Shown: positions 14,517 to 23,477, counted from the stretch's first letter. The stretch is 26,609 nucleotides of DNA from DAIDKA01 sp049792815 (GCA_049792815.1 JBARBG010000134.1:1-26609); one strand, 5' to 3'. Notes: generated from the letters alone by a model not told the origin. Translations and numbers: made by a program.

Positions 14517-16076
14517 TCAGGCTGCAAAGAGATGCGATTCGAGAAAGTCCCCGACCTTGTCCAGTGCCACCCGGGTCTGCTGAGCGGTGTTGCGGTCGCG
14601 TAGGGTGACGCTGTGGCTGGCCGCGGTCTCACCATCGATGGTGATGCAGTACGGACACCCGGCTTCATCCATCCGCGCATAGCGCTTGCCGATGGCCTGC
14701 TTCACATCGTGTTCGATCAGACCGCGGCGCCAGTAGCGGCGACGCAGGTCCTGATAGAGCTTTTCGCTCAATTCCGGCATGCCGTCCTTGTTCACCAGCG
14801 GGAACACGGCCGCCTTGATCGGGGCAATGCGCGGACTCAGCAGCAGCAGTTCGGGGCTCGCCCGCGCCGGATCCTCGGTATAGGCCTCGCACAGCAATGC
14901 CAGCACGCCGCGATCCAAGCCCGCTGCCGGCTCGATCACATGCGGCAGGTAGCGCTCGCCCTTGTGGCCACCATTGGGCAGCAACTCGCCGCGCTCGTTG
15001 TCGAAGTATTCAAGCTGCACGCGTGAGTGCTTCTGGTGCTGGGCCAGATCGTAGTTGGAGCGATGCGCCACGCCTTCGAGTTCACCAAAACCGGGCGCCG
15101 TGAAGGGAAAGCGGTATTCCACATCCGAAGTGCCGGCGCCATCTTTCGCGTAGTGCGCCAGTTCATCCCGGTCATGCACCCGCAGCTGCAGGTTTTCCCC
15201 GGCAAGTCCCAGGCTTTGCCACCACTTCATGCGCTGGTCGCGCCAGAATGCATACCAGTCCCGCGCCGAGTCAGGATGGCAGAAGAACTCCATTTCCATC
15301 TGCTCGAATTCGCGGCTGCGGAAGGTGAAATTGCGCGGCGTGACTTCGTTGCGGAACGCCTTGCCCACCTGCGCGATACCGAACGGCACCTTCACCCGGG
15401 TGGTGTCGATGACATTCTTGAACTGCACGAAGATGCCCTGGGCGGTTTCGGGGCGCAGGTACGCCACGTCATCCTCGGTGGCGGTCGCGCCCACATAGGT
15501 CTTGAACATCAGGTTGAAATCGCGAGGCTCGGTGAGCGTGCCCACTTTGTCCGCATCCGGCGCCACCACGTGGCCCCAGTCGCCGTGCGGCAGCTGTGAC
15601 AGCGGCACGGCGCGTGCTTCGCCGAAGGCTTTTTCCGCTTTCTTCTTCTGCTTGTGCTCGCTGGCCGTGTCGGGCATGAAGGCGAACAGCGGCTTGCCGT
15701 TGCGATCACCACTGGCCGGAACGTACAGCAGCAGATGATCGAAACGATAGCGCTGCTTGGTCTCGCGGCAGTCGACCATCGGATCGCTGAAGCCGGCGAG
15801 ATGGCCGCTGGCTTCCCACACGCGCGGGTGCTGGATGATGCTGGTATCCAGCGGCACGATGCGCACCGGCTCGCCATTGGGGCCGGGTTCGCCGCCGCAG
15901 GGGTTCAAAACCATGTCCTCCCACCAGGCATCACGCAGGTTCTTCTTCAGCTGCGCGCCCAGCGGCCCGTAATCCCAAAAGCCGCTCTGTCCGCCGTAGA
16001 TCTCGGAGGCCTGGTAAATGAACCCACGGCGCTTCGCCAGCGCCATGATCTTGTCCATCGACTTCGGCAATGTCAC
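14517..16076 (-). CDS. glyS: Glycine--tRNA ligase, single-chain (alpha2) type
   Basis: A class II aminoacyl-tRNA synthetase of 519 residues that charges tRNA-Gly in the cytoplasm. It is the single-polypeptide dimeric type found in Thermus, Firmicutes and eukaryotes, not the separate alpha and beta chains of E. coli. Signs are the N-terminal GFIYQASEIYGGQSGFWDYG, LRPETAQGIF at about 208-217, motif 2 with FRNEVTPRNFTFRSREFEQ at about 240-260, the PAAGLDRGVLALL motif 3, and the anticodon-binding domain over the last 120 residues. The start is GTG 16076, overlapping the aldehyde dehydrogenase stop (GTGA). The in-frame ATG at 16058 (MDKIMALAKRRGF) matches the usual N-terminus of homologues and may be the true start. 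Expression may depend on the upstream dehydrogenase gene. Confidence 0.92.
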   Translation of the reverse strand: MTLPKSMDKIMALAKRRGFIYQASEIYGGQSGFWDYGPLGAQLKKNLRDAWWEDMVLNPCGGEPGPNGEPVRIVPLDTSIIQHPRVWEASGHLAGFSDPMVDCRETKQRYRFDHLLLYVPASGDRNGKPLFAFMPDTASEHKQKKKAEKAFGEARAVPLSQLPHGDWGHVVAPDADKVGTLTEPRDFNLMFKTYVGATATEDDVAYLRPETAQGIFVQFKNVIDTTRVKVPFGIAQVGKAFRNEVTPRNFTFRSREFEQMEMEFFCHPDSARDWYAFWRDQRMKWWQSLGLAGENLQLRVHDRDELAHYAKDGAGTSDVEYRFPFTAPGFGELEGVAHRSNYDLAQHQKHSRVQLEYFDNERGELLPNGGHKGERYLPHVIEPAAGLDRGVLALLCEAYTEDPARASPELLLLSPRIAPIKAAVFPLVNKDGMPELSEKLYQDLRRRYWRRGLIEHDVKQAIGKRYARMDEAGCPYCITIDGETAASHSVTLRDRNTAQQTRVALDKVGDFLESHLFAA

Positions 16077-17512
16077 GACGCGTTGACGAACTTGGTGACC
16101 AGGCAGGTCTCCAGGCCCTCAATGCCCTCCTCCGAACCATGGCCGCTTTCCTTGATGCCGCCGAACGGTGACTCGGGGACGGAGATCTGGAAGCTGTTGA
16201 TGCCGATCATGCCGGCCTCGAGCTGCTCGCCCAGCAGGTTCACGGTGCGCGAGGCGCGCGAGAAGGCGTAGGCCGCCAATCCGTACGGCAGGCGATTGGC
16301 GCGCGTAATGGCCTCCTCGAAGGAGGCAAAGGAATTGATCAGCGCCACCGGTCCGAAGGGCTCCTCGTTCATGATGCGGGCAGTTTCTGGAATATCCGAC
16401 AGCACCGTCGGCTGCCAGAAGTAGCCCTTGCCGGCGATGCGCTCGCCCCCGGCCTGCAGCTTCGCGCCGTGCTGGCGCGCGTCGGCCAGCAGGGTCTGCA
16501 TGGCCTCGAGGCGCCGCGGGTGTGCCAGCGGACCCACCTGCACGCCTTCGACGAGGCCATCGCCCACCTTGAGCGCGCGGGTGCGCCGGGCGAAGCCCTC
16601 GACAAACTTGCCATAGATGGCTTCGTGAACGTAGAACCTTGTGGGCGACACACAGACCTGGCCGGCATTGCGGAACTTGGCCGTGACCGACAGGTCGAGC
16701 ACCTGCTCGACGTCGACATCATCGAACACCAGCACCGGGCCGTGTCCGCCCAGTTCCATGGTCGTGCGCTTCATGCCATCGGCGGCAAGCTTGGTGAGCT
16801 GCTTGCCCACCGGTATCGAGCCGGTGAAGTGCACGGCACGGATGACGGGCGAGCTGATCAGGTGCTCGGAGATCATGGATGGCACGCCGAAGACCACCGA
16901 CAGGACGCCCTTGGGCAAGCCCGCGTCCAACAGGGCACGCGCGATCTCGAGCGCCGACCCCGGGGTCTCCTCGGCGGGCTTGAGGATGCAGGTGCAGCCG
17001 GCAGCCAGCGGCGCGCCAATCTTGCGGGCCGGATTGCCCAGTGGGAAATTCCAGGGCGCGAAGCCGGCCACCGGACCCACCGGCTCCTTGAGCACCGACA
17101 TGCGAACCCCGGGCGCGCGCTGCGGCAGCACGCGGCCATAGGCACGGCGACCCTCCTCGGCATACCACTCGAAAATCTCGGCCGCCATTCCGGCCTCCAC
17201 CCGCGCCTCGGGCAGGGTCTTGCCCTCCTCCATGGTGGCGATGCGCGCGATATGCTCGGCACGCTCGCGCAGCAGGGCGGCCGCCCGCTTGAGGATGCGG
17301 CCGCGCTCATTCGGCGGCATGGCCCGCCAGGCCGGATACGAATCGCGCGCGGCGGCCAGGGCCTGGTCAAGGTCCGCGCGCGTCGCCAGGGGCAGCTCCC
17401 CGAGCACCTCCTCGGTGGCCGGATTGATCACGGCAAGCAGCTCGCGCCCACCGCCGGTGACCCATTCCCCGCCAATGAGCAGATTCAGTTCGGTGTATCG
17501 GGTGCGCAGCAT
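16073..17512 (-). CDS. gabD: NAD(P)-dependent aldehyde dehydrogenase, succinate-semialdehyde dehydrogenase type
   Basis: A 479-residue aldehyde dehydrogenase that would oxidise an aldehyde, probably succinate semialdehyde, to the acid in the cytoplasm. Visible motifs are the cofactor-binding FAPWNFPL (PWNF at 153-156), KPAEETPGSA, FTGSIPVGK, the general base Glu253 in MELGGHGP and the nucleophile Cys287 in GQVCVSP, with the terminal NSFQISVPESPFGGIKESG typical of the GabD group. ATG 17512 is chosen because GGAG lies 6 bases before it; a TTG at 17524 would add four residues. The stop overlaps the glyS start by 4 bases. No GABA transaminase gene is nearby, so GabD is a subfamily-level guess; glutarate-semialdehyde or other aldehydes are possible. 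Confidence 0.85.
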   Translation of the reverse strand: MLRTRYTELNLLIGGEWVTGGGRELLAVINPATEEVLGELPLATRADLDQALAAARDSYPAWRAMPPNERGRILKRAAALLRERAEHIARIATMEEGKTLPEARVEAGMAAEIFEWYAEEGRRAYGRVLPQRAPGVRMSVLKEPVGPVAGFAPWNFPLGNPARKIGAPLAAGCTCILKPAEETPGSALEIARALLDAGLPKGVLSVVFGVPSMISEHLISSPVIRAVHFTGSIPVGKQLTKLAADGMKRTTMELGGHGPVLVFDDVDVEQVLDLSVTAKFRNAGQVCVSPTRFYVHEAIYGKFVEGFARRTRALKVGDGLVEGVQVGPLAHPRRLEAMQTLLADARQHGAKLQAGGERIAGKGYFWQPTVLSDIPETARIMNEEPFGPVALINSFASFEEAITRANRLPYGLAAYAFSRASRTVNLLGEQLEAGMIGINSFQISVPESPFGGIKESGHGSEEGIEGLETCLVTKFVNAS

Positions 17513-17595
17513 GATGGTCTCCAAAATGGGGCACGCATCCTAGCAAACCCCCGTCCGGTCGACCATGACTGCCTTTCCTGTCATATACTTGCGTG

Positions 17596-18018
17596 ATGTT
17601 GTGGCTGAAAGCTTTCCACGTCGTGTTCCTGGTGACCTGGTTCGCCGGGCTGTTCTACCTGCCCCGGCTGTTCGTGTACCACGTGAGCGCCGGCGATACG
17701 ATCAGCCGCGACCGCTTCGTGGTCATGGAACGACGGCTGTTCGTGATGACCACCATCGGCGGGGTGCTGACCGTGGTGTTCGGGATGCTGCTGGTGATGA
17801 TGGCACCGGGCTACATGGCGCAGGGCTGGCTGCACGCCAAGCTGACCCTGGTGCTGCTGGTCATCGTCTACCAGGTGTGGTGCCTGGCGTTGATGCGCGC
17901 CCTGCGCGACGGGCGCAACCACCATTCGCAGCGCTGGTTCCGCCTGTTCAATGAAGTGCCGGCATTGCTGCTGATCGCCATCGTGATTCTCGCCGTAGTC
18001 AAACCCAGCTTCGGCTGA
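17596..18018 (+). CDS. hemJ: Protoporphyrinogen IX oxidase HemJ
   Basis: A 140-residue inner-membrane protein of the HemJ (CopD-like, UPF0093) family, which oxidises protoporphyrinogen IX to protoporphyrin IX in haem synthesis in bacteria lacking HemY or HemG. Four membrane helices are evident. Family motifs are KAFHVVFLVTWFAGLFYLPR with the conserved histidine, WLHAKLTLVLLL with the conserved lysine, and RWFRLFNEVP before the last helix. ATG 17596 is preferred over the GTG one codon earlier. It is transcribed divergently from the aldehyde dehydrogenase, about 80 bases away. No other haem gene is present. The following 180 bases hold a 10-bp palindrome (CACGGCCGTG, 18052-18061) but no convincing terminator. 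Confidence 0.92.
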   Translation: MLWLKAFHVVFLVTWFAGLFYLPRLFVYHVSAGDTISRDRFVVMERRLFVMTTIGGVLTVVFGMLLVMMAPGYMAQGWLHAKLTLVLLVIVYQVWCLALMRALRDGRNHHSQRWFRLFNEVPALLLIAIVILAVVKPSFG

Positions 18019-18198
18019 ACGACCCGCCCCAGGTCCGTGCAATTCACGCACCACGGCCGTGCGCCGCACAGATCATGTGCGCCACCCTGCCGGTTATTTC
18101 AGTGGCGGCGGGAATTTACCCTCATTTCTGTGACCGAGACCAGTCGCACCACAGGTGCGCGTTGTTAACGTAGCGCGAAGCCTTAGGAACCGCTGGAC

Positions 18199-20373
18199 AT
18201 GACCTTACAGAACGCGGCACGGACGGAGCAGCCGAATACCGGCGCAACAGGGCAGTTCAAGGCCCTGGGTGCCTCCTTTGGCGTCAGCGAGTCCGACCAC
18301 GAATACCTGCGGATGCTGAAGACGCTGCTCGCGAATATTCACGGCGTCGTCTATCGCTGCCGCGACGATGCGCACCACACGCTGGAGTTCGCCAGCACCG
18401 GCTGCCTTGCCGTCACCGGCTACGAAGTCGCGCAGCTGCTCAACAACCACGACGTCGCCTTCGAAACGCTGAAGCATCCGGATGATCAGCTGTGGGTGGC
18501 CGAGGCCATGCGCCTGGCGCTGAAGGAACGCCGCGCCTTCGACCTGGAGTACCGGCTGGTGCACGCCGATGGCACGGTGCGCTGGATCTGGGATCGCGGC
18601 ACGGGCGTCTACGATGCCCAGGGCGGCGTGCTCGCCATCGAGGGGTTCATCCACGATGTAACCTCACGCAAGGAGGCCGAACAGGGACTGCGTGAAGCCG
18701 AAAGACGCTACCGCGGCCTGTTTGACAATGCGCTTGAGGGAATTTTCCGCACCACCCTGGATGGGCGCTATCTGGGCGCGAATCCGGCGCTTGCGAATAT
18801 CTATGGCTTCGCATCACCCGAGGAGCTGATCGCGACGCTGCAGAACATCGGCAGCCAGTTGTACGTCGATCCGGAGCGGCGCCAGGAGTTCATGCGCATC
18901 ATTACCTCGCGCGGTTCGGTCTCCGGCTTCGAATCGCAGGTGTACCGCAAGAACGGCGAGATCATCTGGATCTCGGAGAATGCGCGCGTCATCCTCGAGG
19001 ACGATGGCCGGCCGCAGGGCTATGAGGGCACGGTCGAGGACATCACCGACCGCAAGCTGTATCAGTCAAGTATCGAGCAGCAGGCCAATTTCGACGCGCT
19101 GACCGGACTTGCGAACCGCTCACTGCTGCAGGACCGCCTGAAGCAGGCCATCCTGACTGCGGCCAATTACAACATCCGGCTCGCGGTCGCCTTCATCGAC
19201 CTCGACCGCTTCAAGTTCATCAACGACAGCCTCGGACATCACGTCGGCGATGAGCTGCTGAAGACCATGGCCGCCCGCTTCCTCACCTGCGCCAAGCAAC
19301 GCGATACCGTCGCGCGCCTGGGCGGTGATGAGTTCGTGCTGCTGCTCAACAGCTGCGGCTCCGCCGACGAAGTGCGGCTGGTGCTCGAACAGCTCCTCAG
19401 CGCGATCGCCCAACCCTGGAAGAGCGAGGATGGCGACTACCAGATCACCTGCAGCATGGGTATTGCACTGTATCCGGACGACGGCACCGATGCACAAACG
19501 CTGCTCAAGCACGCCGACTCGGCCATGTATCGCGCCAAGGACTCGGGGCGCAACAATTTCCAGTTCTTCACCCGCGAGATCAACACGCAGATGACCGAGC
19601 GGCTGGAGCTGGAAGGCAAGCTGCGCCGCGCACTGGAGCGCGATCAGTTCCAGTTGCACTATCAGCCGCGCGTGGAACTGGCCACCGGCCGCATCGTGGG
19701 GGCCGAGGCCCTGATCCGCTGGCACATTCCCGGCGAGCCGCCGATTCTGCCGGAGCGCTTCATCGGCCTGGCGGAGGAGACCGGTCTGATCACGCCCATC
19801 GGCAAATGGGTACTGCATGCGGCCTGCGCGCAGAACAAGGCCTGGCAGGACCTGGACCTGGCGCCCGTCGTGGTCTCGGTCAATGTGTCGGCGCGTCAGT
19901 TCCGCAGCAACAATTTCGTTCGCACGGTCGCTGACACCCTGCAGGAAACCGGACTTGAGCCGCGCTACCTCGAGATCGAGCTCACCGAGAGCGTCATGCA
20001 CGATGCGCCGCAGCTGGTCGCCATGCTCGTGGAATTGAAGCGCCTCGGGGTGCACGTGGCCATCGATGACTTCGGCACCGGATATTCGAGCTTAAGCTCG
20101 CTGAAACGCTTTCCGGTGGATCGCCTGAAGGTCGACCGCTCATTCGTCGAGCACATCGCCAGTGATGCGGATGATGCGGCCATTGTGCGCACCATCATTG
20201 CGCTGGGGCGCAATCTCGGCCTCAAGGTGGTCGCCGAAGGGGTGGAGACAGCCGCGCAGATGCAGTTCCTGCGCGAACACGCCTGCGATGAGGTCCAGGG
20301 GTTCTATCTCAGCCGGCCCGTCCCCACGGGCCAGTTCGAGGCCCTGCTGCGCGCAGTGGCGGCGCCTCCTTAG
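18199..20373 (+). CDS. Cyclic di-GMP signalling protein, PAS-PAS-GGDEF-EAL
   Basis: A 724-residue cytoplasmic protein with no membrane segment or signal peptide. Order: PAS with PAC (about 34-158), a second PAS with PAC (about 165-290), GGDEF (about 297-455) and EAL (about 475-715). The GGDEF signature at 375-379 is intact in ARLGGDEFVLLL. The usual RxxD inhibitory site before it reads KQRD, so product inhibition may be weakened. The EAL domain has EALIRW (EAL at 503-505), NVSARQF, ELTES, DDFGTGYSSL, KVDRSFV and VVAEGVET, all phosphodiesterase hallmarks. It may make and degrade cyclic di-GMP in response to a signal sensed by the PAS domains; which activity dominates is not decidable. AGGAA 10 bases before the ATG supports the start. 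It ends 9 bases from the convergent fhs stop. Confidence 0.92.
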   Translation: MTLQNAARTEQPNTGATGQFKALGASFGVSESDHEYLRMLKTLLANIHGVVYRCRDDAHHTLEFASTGCLAVTGYEVAQLLNNHDVAFETLKHPDDQLWVAEAMRLALKERRAFDLEYRLVHADGTVRWIWDRGTGVYDAQGGVLAIEGFIHDVTSRKEAEQGLREAERRYRGLFDNALEGIFRTTLDGRYLGANPALANIYGFASPEELIATLQNIGSQLYVDPERRQEFMRIITSRGSVSGFESQVYRKNGEIIWISENARVILEDDGRPQGYEGTVEDITDRKLYQSSIEQQANFDALTGLANRSLLQDRLKQAILTAANYNIRLAVAFIDLDRFKFINDSLGHHVGDELLKTMAARFLTCAKQRDTVARLGGDEFVLLLNSCGSADEVRLVLEQLLSAIAQPWKSEDGDYQITCSMGIALYPDDGTDAQTLLKHADSAMYRAKDSGRNNFQFFTREINTQMTERLELEGKLRRALERDQFQLHYQPRVELATGRIVGAEALIRWHIPGEPPILPERFIGLAEETGLITPIGKWVLHAACAQNKAWQDLDLAPVVVSVNVSARQFRSNNFVRTVADTLQETGLEPRYLEIELTESVMHDAPQLVAMLVELKRLGVHVAIDDFGTGYSSLSSLKRFPVDRLKVDRSFVEHIASDADDAAIVRTIIALGRNLGLKVVAEGVETAAQMQFLREHACDEVQGFYLSRPVPTGQFEALLRAVAAPP

Positions 20374-20382
20374 GCCTCGCTG

Positions 20383-22065
20383 CTAGAACAGACCCACGAT
20401 CTTGCCGGACTCGTCCACGTCGATGGCATTGGACGATGGCACTTTGGGCAGTCCGGGCATGGTCATGATGTCACCGCAGATCATCACCACGAACTCGGCG
20501 CCGGCATTCAGGCGCACTTCGCGGATGGTCACGATGTGACCCGACGGAGCGCCGCGCAACTTCGGATCCGTGGAGAACGAGTACTGCGTCTTGGCGACGC
20601 ACACCGGGTAATTGCCGTAGCCATTGTCCTGCAGCTGTTTGATCTGGTTGCGCACCTTGGCATCCGCGGCGATGTCCGAGGCGCCATAGATCCTGGTGGC
20701 GATGGTCTTCATCTTCTGCCACAGCGGCTCGCTCTCTTCATAGACGAACTTGAAGGTGCTGGGCTGGTCGGCCATCTTCACGACTTCCTCGGCCACCTCG
20801 ATCGCGCCCTTGCCGCCTTCGGCGTAATGGCGCGCCAGGATGACCTTGGCGCCGCGGCTGCCGGCGCGCTCGATGAGCACCTTGATTTCGGCGTCGGTGT
20901 CCTCGCTGCGATGATTGATCGCGACCAGGCACGGCAGACCATAGTTGTTACGCACGTTGTCGATATGGCGCTCGAGGTTGACGATGCCCTTCTCCAGGGC
21001 CGCCACGTTTTCCTTGCCCACATCCGCGACTTCCACGCCGCCGTGGTACTTCAGCGCACGCACCGTGGCGACGATGACCGCGGCGGCAGGCTTCAGACCA
21101 CCCTTGCGGCACTTGATGTCGACGAACTTCTCCGCTCCCAGGTCGGCACCGAAGCCGGCCTCGGTGACCACATAGTCGGCCAGGCGCAGCGCGGTCTGGG
21201 TGGCCATCACCGAGTTGCAGCCGTGCGCGATGTTGGCGAACGGACCGCCATGGATGAAGGCCGGATTGTTTTCCAGGGTCTGCACCAGGTTCGGCGCCAT
21301 CGCATCGCGCAGCAGCGCCGTCATGGCGCCATGGGCCTGCAGATCGCGGGCCAGGATGGGCTTCTGGGCCGCGGTATAGCCGACGACGATCTTGCCCAGG
21401 CGCTCTTTCAGATCCTTGATGCTGGTGGCCAGACAGAAAATGGCCATGACTTCGGAGGCCACCACGATGTCGAAGCCGTCCTGGCGCGGATAACCGTTGC
21501 CGGGGCCGCCTAAGCCGATGACGATGTCACGCAGCGCGCGGTCGTTGCAGTCCACCACGCGGCGCCAGGCGATGCGGCGCACGTCGAAGCCCAGCTGGTT
21601 GCCCTGATGGATGTGGTTGTCGATCAGCGCGGCCAGCAGATTGTTGGCCAGCGCGATGGCGGCGAAATCTCCCGTGAAGTGCAGGTTGATGTCCTCCATC
21701 GGGACCACCTGCGAATAGCCGCCACCGGCGGCGCCACCCTTCATGCCGAACACCGGGCCCAGCGCCGGTTCACGCAGGCAGATGATGGTCTTCCTGCCGA
21801 TGCGGTTCAGCGCATCGCCCAGACCCACGGTGGTGGTGGTCTTGCCTTCGCCGGCCGGGGTCGGGGAAATGGCGGTGACGAGAATCAGCTTGCCCTGGGG
21901 ACGATCCTTCAGGGTCGCGATGTAGTCGAGGGAAATCTTGGCTTTGAAGCGCCCATACGGCTCCAGGGACTCCTCGGGAATGCCGAGCCGATCTTTCGCA
22001 AGTGCGAGGATCGGACGCATTTTGGCCTGTTGGGCAATTTCAATATTGGAAGCGGGAGGTGCCAT
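20383..22065 (-). CDS. fhs: Formate--tetrahydrofolate ligase
   Basis: A 560-residue cytoplasmic enzyme that joins formate to tetrahydrofolate using ATP, giving 10-formyl-tetrahydrofolate for purine synthesis and one-carbon metabolism. Length is normal for the family. It shows the ATP loop PTPAGEGKTT at 68-77, the conserved REPALGPVFGMKGGAAGGGY segment, FTGDFAAIALANNLLAA, GPFANIAHGCNSV and EAGFGADLGAEKF. The ATG at 22065 has GGAAG 8 bases upstream. It is transcribed divergently from apt with a 108-base gap, a pairing that makes sense because both feed purine nucleotide pools. The ligase is scattered in gammaproteobacteria, many of which rely on FolD alone. Confidence 0.95.
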   Translation of the reverse strand: MAPPASNIEIAQQAKMRPILALAKDRLGIPEESLEPYGRFKAKISLDYIATLKDRPQGKLILVTAISPTPAGEGKTTTTVGLGDALNRIGRKTIICLREPALGPVFGMKGGAAGGGYSQVVPMEDINLHFTGDFAAIALANNLLAALIDNHIHQGNQLGFDVRRIAWRRVVDCNDRALRDIVIGLGGPGNGYPRQDGFDIVVASEVMAIFCLATSIKDLKERLGKIVVGYTAAQKPILARDLQAHGAMTALLRDAMAPNLVQTLENNPAFIHGGPFANIAHGCNSVMATQTALRLADYVVTEAGFGADLGAEKFVDIKCRKGGLKPAAAVIVATVRALKYHGGVEVADVGKENVAALEKGIVNLERHIDNVRNNYGLPCLVAINHRSEDTDAEIKVLIERAGSRGAKVILARHYAEGGKGAIEVAEEVVKMADQPSTFKFVYEESEPLWQKMKTIATRIYGASDIAADAKVRNQIKQLQDNGYGNYPVCVAKTQYSFSTDPKLRGAPSGHIVTIREVRLNAGAEFVVMICGDIMTMPGLPKVPSSNAIDVDESGKIVGLF

Positions 22066-22142
22066 GCAGGTTCTTCCGGTCTTGATGTGTCAAAAGGGCC
22101 GTAAATGTAGCACGACCGGTGCCGCCGCGATCGCAGGAAGGT

Positions 22143-22167
22143 TTATCATTGCCATCCCTTATCATTG
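22143..22167 (+). repeat. Direct repeat of TTATCATTG before apt
   Basis: TTATCATTG occurs at 22143-22151 and again at 22159-22167, with starts 16 bases apart, just before the apt ATG at 22174. Each copy contains TATCAT, one mismatch from a sigma-70 -10 box. It could be a tandem promoter element or a regulator half-site pair; the sequence alone does not decide. Confidence 0.4.
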
Positions 22168-22173
22168 GTATCT

Positions 22174-22719
22174 ATGAAGCAAATCTCCGCAACGGATCTG
22201 CGGCCGTTCATCCGCACCATTCCCGACTATCCCCGCCCCGGGGTGCAGTTCCGCGACATCACCACCCTTCTGGGTAATGCGCAGGCGCTGCGCACCACCG
22301 TGGCCGAGCTGTGCGCTCCATGGAAGGACGCCGGCATCAGCCACGTGGCCGGGATCGAGGCCCGGGGGTTCATATTGGGCGGGGCCATGGCCGTTGCGCT
22401 GGGGGCGGCGTTCGTACCGTTGCGCAAGAAGGGCAAGCTGCCGCACACGACCATCCGCGTGGAATATTCGCTGGAATACGGGCTCGACGAACTCGAGATG
22501 CACGCCGATGGCGTAATGCACGGGGACCGTGTATTGCTGGTGGACGATCTCATCGCCACGGGCGGCAGTGCTGCCGCTGCAGTGCGTCTGCTGCAGGCCC
22601 TGAAGGCCGAGGTGGTGGGCGCGGCGTTTATCATCGACCTGCCTGAGCTCGGCGGATCGGCGAAACTCGAGAGCACCGGCTTGAGAGTGCTCTCGCTGGT
22701 CCATTTCGACGGCCATTGA
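22174..22719 (+). CDS. apt: Adenine phosphoribosyltransferase
   Basis: A 181-residue cytoplasmic purine-salvage enzyme that converts adenine and PRPP to AMP. It has the family N-terminal DYPRPGVQFRDITTLL, the GIEARGFILGG loop, RKKGKLP and the PRPP-binding motif VLLVDDLIATGG at 120-131. ATG 22174 is chosen; an in-frame TTG at 22165 would add three residues but lies inside a direct repeat and has no better ribosome site. Length matches E. coli Apt (183). It heads a plus-strand run, with the YqjD-like gene starting 16 bases after its stop. Confidence 0.95.
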   Translation: MKQISATDLRPFIRTIPDYPRPGVQFRDITTLLGNAQALRTTVAELCAPWKDAGISHVAGIEARGFILGGAMAVALGAAFVPLRKKGKLPHTTIRVEYSLEYGLDELEMHADGVMHGDRVLLVDDLIATGGSAAAAVRLLQALKAEVVGAAFIIDLPELGGSAKLESTGLRVLSLVHFDGH

Positions 22720-22735
22720 TGCGAGGAGAAGACCC

Positions 22736-23074
22736 ATGACCCACGACTCCCCGGGCACCGAGGCGCTGGCCGCCGAGCTGCGCCGGATTGTTGAACAGGC
22801 GGAACAGCTGATGTCCGCCGCCGGTGCGGACAGCGCCACCCTCGGTGCCTTGAAGGACCGGGTCAATGAAACCATCGGCTCCGCGCGCGACAAGCTGGCC
22901 GATCTGGAACAGGATGCGCGCCAGCGTGGCCGCCGTGCCGCCGTCGCCACCGAGTCCTGGATCAAATCCAATCCGTGGGCGGCGCTGGCCATCGGCGCCG
23001 GCATCGGCCTCATCGTGGGCGCGCTGGTCATGCGCGGCGGCCCCCCGGCCGCGACCGAGGAGCCGGACCTTTGA
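22736..23074 (+). CDS. DUF883 (YqjD/ElaB) family membrane-anchored protein
   Basis: A 112-residue protein with a long amphipathic helix (about 8-75) and one C-terminal membrane segment (WAALAIGAGIGLIVGALVM), the layout of E. coli YqjD and ElaB. Those are inner-membrane proteins reported to bind ribosomes in stationary phase; transfer of that role here is inference. AGGAGA lies upstream of the ATG at good distance. It is the first of three small genes corresponding to yqjD, yqjE and yqjK in E. coli. Confidence 0.85.
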   Translation: MTHDSPGTEALAAELRRIVEQAEQLMSAAGADSATLGALKDRVNETIGSARDKLADLEQDARQRGRRAAVATESWIKSNPWAALAIGAGIGLIVGALVMRGGPPAATEEPDL

Positions 23075-23081
23075 TCGCAAG

Positions 23082-23477
23082 ATGATTTCCGCGACGCCAT
23101 CCTTCGCCGAGCGCAGCCGCTCACTGCTGCGACAGCTGCTGACCATGGGCCAGACGCGCCTGGAAATGCTGGGCCTGGCGGTGGAGCAGGAAGTTCACGC
23201 GCTCGGCCGCGAGCTGCGCCTGGCCGCGATCTGCATCATCGCGGCGTGGCTGTCCGCCACCGCCCTGCTGCTGTGGATAGCCGTGGTATTCCCGCGCGCG
23301 ACGGGCCTGTGGATACTGGGCGTGCTGTGCGTGCTGTTCGCCCTCACCAGCATCGTCAGCTGGCGCGTTCTCAAACGCGTGGCGCGGCGCGAACGGCTGT
23401 TCAGCCGGCTGGCGGACCAGCTGCGCCAGGATGCCCAGGCGCTGGAGAGCCTCACTGGAGCGGACGAGCATGACTGA
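23082..23477 (+). CDS. Phage holin-like inner membrane protein, YqjE family
   Basis: A 131-residue protein with two adjacent membrane helices (about 47-67 and 72-94) between charged helical ends, as in the YqjE / Phage_holin_3_6 family. Despite the family name, these are cellular proteins of unknown function. ATG 23082 begins 7 bases after the YqjD-like stop; a longer open frame reaches upstream but only by overlapping that gene. Its last 8 bases overlap the next gene. Confidence 0.82.
   Translation: MISATPSFAERSRSLLRQLLTMGQTRLEMLGLAVEQEVHALGRELRLAAICIIAAWLSATALLLWIAVVFPRATGLWILGVLCVLFALTSIVSWRVLKRVARRERLFSRLADQLRQDAQALESLTGADEHD

Noticed and set aside
16469..17596. 375-codon plus-strand open frame opposite the aldehyde dehydrogenase
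   Set aside because: The minus-strand product is a complete aldehyde dehydrogenase with catalytic Cys and Glu; the plus frame is its antisense shadow.
18052..18061. CACGGCCGTG palindrome downstream of hemJ, considered as terminator
   Set aside because: There is no loop and no T run follows; it is more likely chance in GC-rich DNA.
20087..20100. Perfect 14-bp palindrome CGAGCTTAAGCTCG in the EAL domain, containing a rare TTA leucine codon
   Set aside because: It encodes the conserved SSLSS stretch of the EAL domain, where alternating Ser and Leu codons can give symmetry by chance. One TTA codon is not enough to propose regulation.
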